DNA of 64,000 nt. It comes from Levilactobacillus lindianensis (lineage in GTDB: Bacteria > Bacillota > Bacilli > Lactobacillales > Lactobacillaceae). The notes under the pieces were generated by a model, which did not search any database, was not told where the DNA came from, and worked only from the letters and a program-made list of their open reading frames with translations. The stretch lies in NCBI RefSeq assembly GCF_003946095.1, contig NZ_RHOD01000004.1, positions 1 through 64,000 on the forward strand. The letters run 5' to 3'. Below, piece by piece: positions 8,745 through 16,089 of this stretch; position 1 is the first letter of the stretch, and every line of letters begins with the position of its first letter. The position numbers were made by a program, and so were the translations under genes.

Positions 8745-9197
8745 CTAACGAACGATCATTACCGAGACGGGAGAATATTTTGCCATGTAGGCGGCCTGAC
8801 TCCCGAAGTACTTGCGGACACCCTTCTGCGAAAGTGACCCGACAACCAGTAAATCCGGTTTAACGTCAGGAATGATATTTTTCACAATGGTCTCACCGGG
8901 ATCACCTTCACCAATGACATAGCGTACTTCACTGATACCAAAGCGTTGGGCGAGATCCTGATACTTTTGTAAATGTGCTTGCAATTCAGCCCGCTGACCG
9001 TGAACATAGTCCTTACTCAAAGCTTGATAGATATTCATATTATCGGATTCCAACACGGAACAGATTACCAGCTCTGCCCCGTCAAATTTAGCCCGGTTCA
9101 TGGCGTAACGAAAGGCCAACTGTGCATCCGGGGAGTCATCCACCCCGACTAGAATGCGTGTGAACTTTTTGGGGTTCATTGACTCTGTATTTTCCAT
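8745..9197 (-). CDS. Universal stress protein, UspA family
   Basis: 150 residues from ATG 9197, which has AGGAGG 8 nt upstream; longer in-frame starts lack a site and would exceed the family length. The fold is seen as I-L-V-G-V-D-D-S near the start, then a long helix (A-x-R-Y-A-M-N-R-A), and the ATP-binding V-V-G-S-x-S-x-K-G-V-x-K-x-F-G-S-Q-A end that corresponds to the G-x2-G-x9-G-S/T loop. It is monocistronic, with a TATAAT box (rc) at 9231-9236 whose -35 is poor. USP proteins bind ATP and help cells under stress; the precise job of this one is unknown. Confidence 0.9.
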   Translation of the reverse strand: MENTESMNPKKFTRILVGVDDSPDAQLAFRYAMNRAKFDGAELVICSVLESDNMNIYQALSKDYVHGQRAELQAHLQKYQDLAQRFGISEVRYVIGEGDPGETIVKNIIPDVKPDLLVVGSLSQKGVRKYFGSQAAYMAKYSPVSVMIVR

Positions 9198-9292
9198 CGA
9201 AACTGCCTCCTCTTGGCTTAACATACTTTCATTATAATGGAAAACGGTTCCAGACGCGAAATTTTCGTGTGAAAACCGCAATTTTTCCGCAA

Positions 9293-9322
9293 CAAAAAAC
9301 CGACACCAGATTGGCATCGGTT
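9293..9322 (-). terminator. Rho-independent terminator after tRNA-Arg
   Basis: On the minus strand AACCGATGCCA pairs with TGGTGTCGGTT (two wobbles) around an ATC loop, then six T. It lies 15 bp beyond the tRNA 3' end and also precedes the universal stress protein promoter region. Confidence 0.85.
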
Positions 9323-9336
9323 AGTGACACAATGAC

Positions 9337-9409
9337 TGACCCCACCCGGGCTCGAACCGGGATCATTCGCTTAGGAGGCGAGTGCCCTATCCAGTTGTGC
9401 TATGGGGCC
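9337..9409 (-). tRNA. tRNA-Arg (anticodon CCT)
   Basis: 73 nt on the minus strand. The acceptor arm GGCCCCA pairs with TGGGGTC (one G-T) with an A discriminator; the T arm is CCCGG-TTCGAGC-CCGGG; the anticodon loop CTCCTAA gives CCT, which reads AGG. The D arm GCAC/GGGC holds one mismatch and the top pair of the anticodon stem looks unpaired, both tolerable. No CCA is encoded. It has its own terminator and no integrase nearby. Confidence 0.93.
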
Positions 9410-9464
9410 ATAAAACAGATCCATGATTTATTTTTACACGGATCTTTTTAATTGTAAAGTCTGA

Positions 9465-10805
9465 CTATTTCTGTTCGGCGTCGCGGTCACGCCATTTCTT
9501 CCGCATCCCTTTGTTCTTAGTATGCCGATTCTTGTGCTTTTTCTTCTTTTGAGCCGGAGCCGCGGAAGACTTGGTTACGGGTTTTGACGCCTGCTTGGTG
9601 GTGGTCACTGCCTTAGCAGCAACACTCCCCGGAACCTTAACCTGGGGCGTCGACCCCTGCTTTGTCGAAGCAGTCGCACTCACTGCGGCCTTAGGCGCCA
9701 TTGGCCGTTCCGTGGTCAGTCGCCGATTCCCAAAATAGATGGGAACCAACTCGTAATCGGTCTCCTTGAGGAGCTTCTTTAAGTCTCGCAGATCATGGTC
9801 ATCACCCAGACTGATCACCTGACCGGGTTCACCCATTCGACCGGTTCGACCGGCCCGATGCACGTATTCATTAACTGATTGTGGTAAATCATAGTTAATG
9901 ACAGCGGGCAACTTAGGGATGTCTAACCCACGAGCTGCAACATCGGTCGTCAAGAGCAGACGCGTCCGTCCCAGCCGGAAGTCCTGTAAGGCCTTCTCCC
10001 GCTGCACTTGACGTAGGTCACTAGTCAGACTCGTAGCCGAGACGTGGTCGTGATAGAACCGTGAGGCTGTGTGTTGTAAGGCATTGGTTTGCTTAAAGAA
10101 CACTAAGGCCCGAAAGTTTGGCATTGACAACAGGCGTTTTAACATCTGATCGCGCTTGCCCATCCCAACCTGTAAGAGGCCGTGCCGTACGGTTCCTTGC
10201 GTCTGATCTTCTGCCCGAACGTCAATCCGTTCGACGGTCTGACCAAACCACTGATCCAGTTCATGGAGAATTGGCGTGTCGGTAGCGGAGAAGAATCCGA
10301 GTTGGACATCAGCCGGTGCAGCTTGTGCAATGGCTCTAACCGTATCCAAGGTGTCCCCCGTCAACAGGTCATCGGCCTCGTCGACAATCATCAGACTCAC
10401 TAAATGTAACTTGAGCTTGCGGTCACTGACCAGATTGAGCACCCGGCCCGGTGTCCCGACGATAACTTCAGGACGCTTCTTCAGGCGTTCTGTCTGACGC
10501 TTCACGTTGGCGCCCCCGGTCAGAGCAACCACCTTCAGATCCAGTAACTTTGCCCAATCACGCATGACCCGACTCGTCTGGATGGCAAGTTCCTGTGACG
10601 GTTCCAGCACGATTAATTGAATCCCGTCACCTGGAAGGAGGTTGGCCAAGGCTGGTAAGGTAAAGGCCACGGTCTTCCCAGACCCCGTTGGTGCCAGACC
10701 TAGGACGTTATGGTCGCCAACCATGGGGTCATAGACCGCCGTTTGAATCGCGGTTGATTCGGTGTAGCCTAGGTCCTTAAAATGGGCCTCAAATTGTTTT
10801 AACAT
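9465..10805 (-). CDS. DEAD-box ATP-dependent RNA helicase
   Basis: 446 residues with all core motifs: Q-motif region near the start, motif I A-P-T-G-S-G-K-T (38-45), G-T-P-G-R (117-121), V-D-E-A-D (141-145), S-A-T (173-175), the V-A-A-R-G-L-D motif V and H-R-A-G-R-T-G-R motif VI. The C-terminal ~80 residues are a low-complexity tail rich in Lys, Ala, Thr and Ser ending in K-K-K-K-H-K-N-R-H, typical of RNA-anchoring tails in CshB-like helicases. It probably unwinds RNA during ribosome assembly or decay, especially in the cold. The AGAGGA site precedes ATG 10805 and the gene follows the oxidoreductase by 17 bp, so they may be co-transcribed. Confidence 0.92.
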   Translation of the reverse strand: MLKQFEAHFKDLGYTESTAIQTAVYDPMVGDHNVLGLAPTGSGKTVAFTLPALANLLPGDGIQLIVLEPSQELAIQTSRVMRDWAKLLDLKVVALTGGANVKRQTERLKKRPEVIVGTPGRVLNLVSDRKLKLHLVSLMIVDEADDLLTGDTLDTVRAIAQAAPADVQLGFFSATDTPILHELDQWFGQTVERIDVRAEDQTQGTVRHGLLQVGMGKRDQMLKRLLSMPNFRALVFFKQTNALQHTASRFYHDHVSATSLTSDLRQVQREKALQDFRLGRTRLLLTTDVAARGLDIPKLPAVINYDLPQSVNEYVHRAGRTGRMGEPGQVISLGDDHDLRDLKKLLKETDYELVPIYFGNRRLTTERPMAPKAAVSATASTKQGSTPQVKVPGSVAAKAVTTTKQASKPVTKSSAAPAQKKKKHKNRHTKNKGMRKKWRDRDAEQK

Positions 10806-10822
10806 ATCGTATCCTCTTTTTC

Positions 10823-11824
10823 TTAGTTTTGGTCGGCCGGAAAGCGGAGATTCCCCGCTACTCGGAGATCAAATAATACTTGGTTCACGGTTAAACTCCA
10901 GTCGAGCCAACGCCGATAGTCGGCCACATTCTGTGGGGCATCTGGATCCTGTAAGACCCGCGCGAAGTCTACCATTTCAGGAGTCATCGGGTTATCTAAC
11001 GCGGGTTGGCTGAGATTCTGTTCTTGTCCGGTGGCGTCACGGAAAAACACATGAGTCAGCTCTCCGGCACTGTCCAAGGCAATGGTGTCCTTCAGACCAT
11101 AAATTTCGGACTCCGCGGTAGAATTACTGGTCTTTCCGAAGTTAATGGCAACATCAAAGTCTGCGTAACGTAACACGGCGAGCCCCTTGCCGTCCGCTCC
11201 CGTCTCAATCAGAGTTGGGAAGTAAGCGACGGTCTCCGGTTGGCCAAACAGGGCGACCGCCAAATAGACAGGGTACACCCCGAGATCCTGTAATGCCCCA
11301 CCGGAAAATTCCGGTGTAAAGACATTAGGCCGACCACCAGCGAGGACTTGGTCGTAACGTGAGGAATACTTCATGTAGGTCAAGTTCGCCCCTTGAACGG
11401 TTGGCAAACCAGCCATTGCGCGTTCGATCTGATGGAAATTAGGGGTGTGGACGTGGCGGGCAGCTTCGAAAAATTTCACCTTAGGGTGTTGCGCCAAGGC
11501 AGCCTGAATCGCCGTCATTTCCCGACGGTTACTGAAGGCGGGCTTCTCCACAATGATAGAGATGTCTCGCTTAATGGCCTCCAAGGCTTGCGCAAAGTGC
11601 AAACTGTTTGGTGAGGCGATGTACACGACATCCAAATCAGCCTGCGCCAACATTTGAGGATAGTCCGTGTAGTTAACCTGTGCGTGGTTTCGTTCACCGA
11701 AGGCCTTAGCTGTTGCTGCCTCGCGTGAATAAATCCCGGCTAACTCGTATTGTTGACTCGCCGCAGCCGCTTCAACCAACTGCTGCGTAATCCAGTTCGT
11801 TCCAACCGTTCCTAATCGAATCAT
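10823..11824 (-). CDS. Gfo/Idh/MocA family NAD(P)-dependent oxidoreductase
   Basis: 333 residues from ATG 11824 (GGGAGG, 7 nt spacing). The Rossmann fold opens with I-R-L-G-T-V-G-T-N-W-I, a variant of G-x-G-x-x-(G/A) in which the third glycine is replaced. It continues with Y-I-A-S-P-N-S-L-H and the family's E-K-P-A (residues about 93-97), where the lysine is the usual catalytic residue; G-A-L-Q-D-L-G-V-Y-P is the substrate-side motif. The substrate, probably a sugar, polyol or diol, cannot be told from sequence. Downstream (17 bp) is the DEAD-box helicase; upstream it diverges from the DUF4828-like gene. Confidence 0.9.
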   Translation of the reverse strand: MIRLGTVGTNWITQQLVEAAAASQQYELAGIYSREAATAKAFGERNHAQVNYTDYPQMLAQADLDVVYIASPNSLHFAQALEAIKRDISIIVEKPAFSNRREMTAIQAALAQHPKVKFFEAARHVHTPNFHQIERAMAGLPTVQGANLTYMKYSSRYDQVLAGGRPNVFTPEFSGGALQDLGVYPVYLAVALFGQPETVAYFPTLIETGADGKGLAVLRYADFDVAINFGKTSNSTAESEIYGLKDTIALDSAGELTHVFFRDATGQEQNLSQPALDNPMTPEMVDFARVLQDPDAPQNVADYRRWLDWSLTVNQVLFDLRVAGNLRFPADQN

Positions 11825-11990
11825 GTCGTTACCTCCCAAGATAAGTTCTAATTAGCTTCATTTTAACAGTCACAGCGAGGCAAGCATAGCGCCATCATTA
11901 ATTTTCTTAAAATCCAAGGGAATTATGACGAGTTTTCTAGTTAAAAATGTTATATTGAAGTTAATTACTTATTCAAGGGAGGGATTACTG

Positions 11991-12362
11991 GTGAAGGGTC
12001 GGGATATCGCACTATTCGGCGTTTCACTTGTGGCTGGTTTGACCGGTGGATTTTCACTACATCGTAAGAACAAGAACCAACCGAGTGAATCGCCATTATT
12101 TTACGTCGGAACGTGGCAGTTTGTTGATCCCCATAATCATCGCCACCACCGGTTGGAAATCAGTCCTAATCTTGACGTGCAGATCGATAATCATCCCCTT
12201 AAGGTTCGGGTCAAGGACCTGGATGAACATCAGCTCACCTTCCAGGATAAATTTGGTTACCATCTGACCATCCACGCCAACGAACGCCAACCCATTTCAT
12301 TTTTCGATGAAGCCGACGACTGTACTTATGCGATGCAACCATTGCAAAAACCAACAGAATAG
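11991..12362 (+). CDS. DUF4828-like small protein with N-terminal hydrophobic segment
   Basis: 123 residues when begun at GTG 11991, which has GGGAGG 8 nt upstream; an in-frame ATG at 11925 lacks a site. Residues about 5-20 are hydrophobic (membrane anchor or signal). The rest is a compact hydrophilic domain with F-Y-V-G-T-W-Q-F near 39-46, a histidine-rich turn, L-D-V-Q-I-D-N-H-P and L-T-F-Q-D-K-F-G-Y-H-L, which recall a lipocalin-like beta fold. It resembles the DUF4828 proteins of lactobacilli; no function is known. It is a single-gene unit ending in a bidirectional terminator. Confidence 0.72.
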   Translation: MKGRDIALFGVSLVAGLTGGFSLHRKNKNQPSESPLFYVGTWQFVDPHNHRHHRLEISPNLDVQIDNHPLKVRVKDLDEHQLTFQDKFGYHLTIHANERQPISFFDEADDCTYAMQPLQKPTE

Positions 12363-12375
12363 CAGATTAGACAAT

Positions 12376-12431
12376 AAAAACGCCGTTAATCAGTCAGGCC
12401 CTGACGCCCGCTGAACTAACGACGTTTTTTC
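12376..12431. terminator. Bidirectional branched terminator
   Basis: An outer stem AAAAACG.CGTTA...TAACG.CGTTTTT encloses a second small hairpin (GTCAG/CTGAC). T-runs follow on both strands (six on plus, five on minus). It serves the convergent DUF4828-like and GH25-like genes. Confidence 0.85.
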
Positions 12432-13201
12432 TATTTACCAAAACTTTCCCAATCCTGCTTACTCCCGTTAAACACGGAACGTGAGACTGGCTGGCTCTGA
12501 TTACTCTGTGACAGCGACCCATCGGCATTGTACTCGATGAACTTAACCTCATGGCCGTGACTCTTGAGCTTGCCGCCCGCAGACCATTTTGCCTGGTTAG
12601 GTAGAACCGGATCCACGAACTGGGTCATCACCGTGTGATTGGCAAAGATAATAACCCCCTGCTGGTAACTACTACTGAGCAGGCTCACCAATTTCTTTAA
12701 CTTCTGACCCTGGTTCGCCATCCCGGAATTGTTATTGTTATATTGATCATAATAGGCAACCGACACCCGAATCGGCAACGTCCCCGTGTCCTGACCCACG
12801 GTATCCTTGAAGTGCGCATACTGTTTGGCTGCCGTCGAGGTAAAACTGAAGGTGTGTGCTACCCCTACCTGAATGTCAGCGCCCTGGCACCGTGAATAGT
12901 TATCACTGAAGTCATCGTCGGTATACGTCGCCCCCGAAGTCGCCTGCAGGTAGACAAATGCCGACTTCTGCGACAATTGCTGAAAATCCACGTAGCCACT
13001 GTCCTGATTTACGGTAACGCCGCGAATCGGATACGTGGCCAGCTGCTCCCGTTGATGACGCTGCCACTGATCCCAGCCAAAGCCCCCGGCTACAAGGATC
13101 ACCAGAATTAATAAACCGATTAACCAGCGTCGCCGACGTCGATGAGGGTGACGAAAAGTGTTGTCATAAATAGGTTGATAGTCTTTTCGTTTCACCGTCA
13201 A
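12431..13201 (-). CDS. Membrane-anchored GH25 (lysozyme-like) protein, probably catalytically dead
   Basis: 256 residues: a basic cytoplasmic start (R-R-R-R-R-W near 21-26), one transmembrane helix (about 27-45), then an extracytoplasmic domain that follows the GH25 muramidase fold: G-V-T-V-N-Q-D-S-G-Y-V-D-F, F-V-Y-L-Q-A-T-S-G, F-x-x-N-Y, A-D-I-Q-V-G-V-A-H-T-F-S-F. In active GH25 enzymes the first motif is G-x-D-V-S, the second ends A-T-E-G, and a D-x-E pair follows; here these are T, S and V-S-V-A, so the acidic catalytic residues are absent. It may bind peptidoglycan without cutting it. Translation starts at TTG 13201 or GTG 13195; the site is not decisive. Confidence 0.78.
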   Translation of the reverse strand: MTVKRKDYQPIYDNTFRHPHRRRRRWLIGLLILVILVAGGFGWDQWQRHQREQLATYPIRGVTVNQDSGYVDFQQLSQKSAFVYLQATSGATYTDDDFSDNYSRCQGADIQVGVAHTFSFTSTAAKQYAHFKDTVGQDTGTLPIRVSVAYYDQYNNNNSGMANQGQKLKKLVSLLSSSYQQGVIIFANHTVMTQFVDPVLPNQAKWSAGGKLKSHGHEVKFIEYNADGSLSQSNQSQPVSRSVFNGSKQDWESFGK

Positions 13202-13252
13202 TCACCACTCTTCCTCACCAACTAGAATTTAACTACTATTATACCATGTTGG

Positions 13253-14065
13253 TTAGGATTCATCTCGTGTGTGTTCAATCACATCGCGGACACGGGTCAA
13301 GACCGGTTGGGTCCGTGAAGAAATGCGCAAGACCGTCATCATAAAAAGACTGTCGAGAATCGTCAATTGTGAAATTAAGGAGTACATCCCTTCAGACCGA
13401 TACTTCACTTCATCCGTTAAGGAGAGGAAAGTTACGGCGGCGGCCTGCGCCAACTCGGAGCCACTGTAACTGGTGATCACGATGATAGCGACCCCATTAC
13501 GCGTGAGCTCCCGTACAATCTGTAAGGTTTCGTGGTTTCGACCAGAGTGTGAAATCACAATAGCACAGTCATCAGCGGTCATCTTTGCCGCCTGCATCAA
13601 CTGGATGTCGTAGTCGGGATGGTAGACCACATTCAGTGAGGTTCTGAGAAACTTGTGATACCCATCTAGAGCGGCAATCGAAGATCCCCCTAACCCAAAG
13701 AAGGCCAGGGTCTTGGCATTGATAATCTTCAAAACAGCCCGAGCTAAGTCGTCTTCATTTAAGGCATCATTGGTCGCCCGCAGCGAATTCACGGAGAAAC
13801 GGAATGTCTTGTTGGCGATAGTGGCCAGGGAATCTCCTTCGGCTAATTCCGGGAAGGAGCTCTGTTGTGGTGTCATAGCCGCTGCGGTGTGGGCCAAGGC
13901 CATCGTAAATTCACGATAGTTGGCGTAGTCCATCCGTTTGACGAAACGAGAAATAGTCGCCGTAGAAACATTGGATGCCGCCGCCAACTCCTTAATTGTC
14001 ATTTCACTAACCACTGCAGGATTATCTAGGGCTAATTGTGCCACTTTTTTTTCAGTCCGGGACAA
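13253..14065 (-). CDS. MurR/RpiR family regulator, likely of the gluconate genes
   Basis: The protein has an N-terminal HTH_6 domain (S-R-T-E-K-K-V-A then I-K-E-L-A-A-A-S-N-V-S-T-A-T-I-S-R-F) and a C-terminal SIS sugar-phosphate domain (F-F-G-L-G-G-S-S, I-V-I-S-H-S-G-R-N, V-I-T-S-Y-S-G-S). It diverges from gntK-gntP, so it probably senses a gluconate-derived sugar phosphate. The first permitted start is TTG 14065, giving 270 residues, but this cuts into the conserved HTH. Codons upstream to about 14113 read I-I-A-R-S-T-I-G-K-I-R-G-T-Y-D-Q, which fits the family, before a stop at 14137. No ATG, GTG or TTG exists there, so an ATT or ATC start after AAAGGGGG (14119-14126) is possible. Confidence 0.88.
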   Translation of the reverse strand: MSRTEKKVAQLALDNPAVVSEMTIKELAAASNVSTATISRFVKRMDYANYREFTMALAHTAAAMTPQQSSFPELAEGDSLATIANKTFRFSVNSLRATNDALNEDDLARAVLKIINAKTLAFFGLGGSSIAALDGYHKFLRTSLNVVYHPDYDIQLMQAAKMTADDCAIVISHSGRNHETLQIVRELTRNGVAIIVITSYSGSELAQAAAVTFLSLTDEVKYRSEGMYSLISQLTILDSLFMMTVLRISSRTQPVLTRVRDVIEHTRDES

Positions 14066-14148
14066 TTGATCATAAGTCCCGCGAATCTTGCCAATCGTTG
14101 AGCGTGCGATAATCGCAGCCCCCTTTCTGGAAAATCAAATTTTACTTT

Positions 14149-14163
14149 TGTAAACATTTTACA
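14149..14163. promoter_or_regulatory. Perfect inverted repeat TGTAAA-CAT-TTTACA
   Basis: Arms 14149-14154 and 14158-14163 are exact complements with a 3-nt centre. It lies just upstream of the regulator's coding start, in the divergent gap with gntK. It resembles a cre or RpiR operator but has 15 rather than 14 positions and no central CG, so the binding protein is open. Confidence 0.6.
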
Positions 14164-14164
14164 G

Positions 14165-14180
14165 CATTTCACTTGAAATG
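14165..14180. promoter_or_regulatory. Perfect inverted repeat CATTTCA-CT-TGAAATG overlapping the gntK -35 box
   Basis: Arms 14165-14171 and 14174-14180. A second pairing TTTCAC (14167-14172) with GTGAAA (14180-14185) overlaps it. TGAAA/TTTCA half sites are common for RpiR-type regulators, and the position over the -35 box would give repression. Confidence 0.65.
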
Positions 14181-14201
14181 TGAAACTTCTTTTCATATAA
14201 T
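14173..14201 (+). promoter_or_regulatory. Promoter of gntK-gntP
   Basis: TTGAAA at 14173-14178, exactly 17 bp, TATAAT at 14196-14201. Transcription would begin near 14208 and give a leader of about 155 nt before gntK. Confidence 0.8.
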
Positions 14202-14362
14202 GTGTTGAGTAGAGAAAATTAGAACTCATTTGATAGTCGCGGTTTGTGTAACCGCTACCTTATCCACGACGTATTCATTGCGTTTTTTCAAACGATACGT
14301 TATGGTTCAGGGTGATGACCTTCTTTTTTTCACGATAATCGCACCACGAAAGGACGAGCACT

Positions 14363-15913
14363 ATGGACTACATGATTGGGGTCGATATTGGAACGACCAG
14401 TGTCAAGACCGTATTGTATGATACAACGGGTAAGATGCAGGGCTATTCTAACAACCTCTATCCCCTCTATCAGGATGTGCCTGACATGGCCGAAGAAGAT
14501 CCAGAAGAAATCTTCTCCGCGATCATTGATGGGTTAACGACGGTTCTGCGAAAAGCAGACCTTAAGAACGGCCAGCTTCACGGCGTTTCTTTCTCCGCCG
14601 CCATGCACAGCCTAATTCTGTTAGACAGCGATCACAAACCTTTGACCCGTGCCATCACCTGGGCGGATAACCGGGCCGTTAAATACGCTGACGAACTCCG
14701 TGAAAACGGCGTTGGCAAGCAACTGTACGAAAAGACCGGGACACCTATTCACCCAATGACCCCATTGAGCAAGTTGATCTGGATTCGTAACGAACAACCA
14801 GACCTCTTCAAAAAGGCGCGTTGGTTCGTCGGCATTAAAGAGTATGTGCTCTACAAACTCTTCGGTGTCATGCAAGAAGACTACTCAATCGCTAACGCAA
14901 CAGGTCTCTTCAACATCTTTAAGATGGACTGGGACGACCAAGCCTTAGAGGTTGCAGGTATCACGCGTGATCAATTACCAAAGCTAGTCGATACTACGGA
15001 TCAAGTGACTGGCATGAAGGCCGACTACGCCGGTGTTATCGGTATCGACCCACAAACGCCATTCATCATGGGTGCCTCAGATGGTCCCCTGGCTAACTTG
15101 GGTGTTAACGCCATTAACCCGGGTGTCGTTGCCGTGACCATCGGAACTTCCGGTGCCGTACGGGTGGTCACCGACAAGCCAAAGATTGACCCTAAGGGCC
15201 GTGTATTCTGTTACTACTTATCCAAGGATCATTGGGTCGTTGGTGGTCCCGTCAACAACGGTGGGATTGTCTTCCGTTGGGTTCGTGATCAACTCTTCGC
15301 CCCAGAAAAGTTGACTGCCGAACAGATGCATGTCGATTCTTACGACCTCTTGACGGAAATTGCTTCTAAGATTCCAGCCGGTTCCGATGGTCTGATCTTC
15401 CACCCATTCTTAGGTGGCGAACGGGCCCCAATCTGGGACGCCAACGCTCGTGGATCTTTCTTCGGTTTGACGCGGACACACTCACGGGCGCACATGGTTC
15501 GTGCCGCTCTGGAAGGGATTGTTTACAACCTCTACACGGTCATGTTGGCCCTGGAAGAAGTCGTTGGCAAACCATCCAGCATCCAAGCTACCGGTGGTTT
15601 CGCCCGCTCTGCTCTCTGGCGTCAAATGTTAGCTGACATCTTTGAACAAGACGTCACGATTCCAGAAAGTCCAGAAGGAACGGCCTTAGGTGCCGCAACG
15701 CTAGGAATGTATGCTTTAGGGATGATTGACGACCTTTCAGCCGTTAAGAACTTCGTGGGTGTCACGAATGTTCACCACCCTAACCCAGAAACCTACGATG
15801 CTTACCGGGCCTTGGTTCCAATCTACATCCGCTTGAGCCGTCAGTTGCAATCCGAATACAAGAATATTGCGGAATACCAACGGACTCATGTGACAGATCT
15901 CAAGAAGAAATAA
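14363..15913 (+). CDS. gntK: Gluconokinase, FGGY family
   Basis: 516 residues, matching the FGGY-type gluconokinase of bacilli and lactobacilli (about 513). It phosphorylates D-gluconate to 6-phosphogluconate. Seen are the N-terminal phosphate loop V-D-I-G-T-T-S-V-K-T (5-14), the A-M-H-S-L-I-L-L-D substrate segment near 77-85, T-W-A-D-N-R-A (95-101), the second ATP loop V-T-I-G-T-S-G-A near 257-264 and the C-terminal A-T-G-G-F-A-R-S signature. The AAAGGA site precedes ATG 14363. The promoter and palindromes upstream and the gntP gene downstream make this a gluconate operon; a 6-phosphogluconate dehydrogenase gene is not included. Confidence 0.92.
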   Translation: MDYMIGVDIGTTSVKTVLYDTTGKMQGYSNNLYPLYQDVPDMAEEDPEEIFSAIIDGLTTVLRKADLKNGQLHGVSFSAAMHSLILLDSDHKPLTRAITWADNRAVKYADELRENGVGKQLYEKTGTPIHPMTPLSKLIWIRNEQPDLFKKARWFVGIKEYVLYKLFGVMQEDYSIANATGLFNIFKMDWDDQALEVAGITRDQLPKLVDTTDQVTGMKADYAGVIGIDPQTPFIMGASDGPLANLGVNAINPGVVAVTIGTSGAVRVVTDKPKIDPKGRVFCYYLSKDHWVVGGPVNNGGIVFRWVRDQLFAPEKLTAEQMHVDSYDLLTEIASKIPAGSDGLIFHPFLGGERAPIWDANARGSFFGLTRTHSRAHMVRAALEGIVYNLYTVMLALEEVVGKPSSIQATGGFARSALWRQMLADIFEQDVTIPESPEGTALGAATLGMYALGMIDDLSAVKNFVGVTNVHHPNPETYDAYRALVPIYIRLSRQLQSEYKNIAEYQRTHVTDLKKK

Positions 15914-15957
15914 GTTACCCACTTATCTTTTCTGAAACACCGTTAGAATTGGGTGGG

Positions 15958-15979
15958 AATTTTATCAGTCGATAAAATT
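15958..15979. repeat. Perfect 9-bp inverted repeat between gntK and gntP
   Basis: AATTTTATC (15958-15966) and GATAAAATT (15971-15979) are exact complements around AGTC. There is no T-run, so it may be an mRNA stability or processing hairpin separating gntK from gntP, or an operator for a promoter in the 175-bp gap. Confidence 0.6.
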
Positions 15980-16089
15980 TATCCTATACAAAAAGGATTC
16001 TATCGGGTAAAATGTGTTTACTATATTGATTGGTCGGTGTTTTCACAGCGGCCTTTCAAAATTTATTAGATGAAAGGGCTTACTTCCAA

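Noticed and set aside
9337-9409. Integration site at tRNA-Arg
   Set aside because: There is no integrase, att-like direct repeat or foreign block beside the tRNA; neighbours are housekeeping genes.
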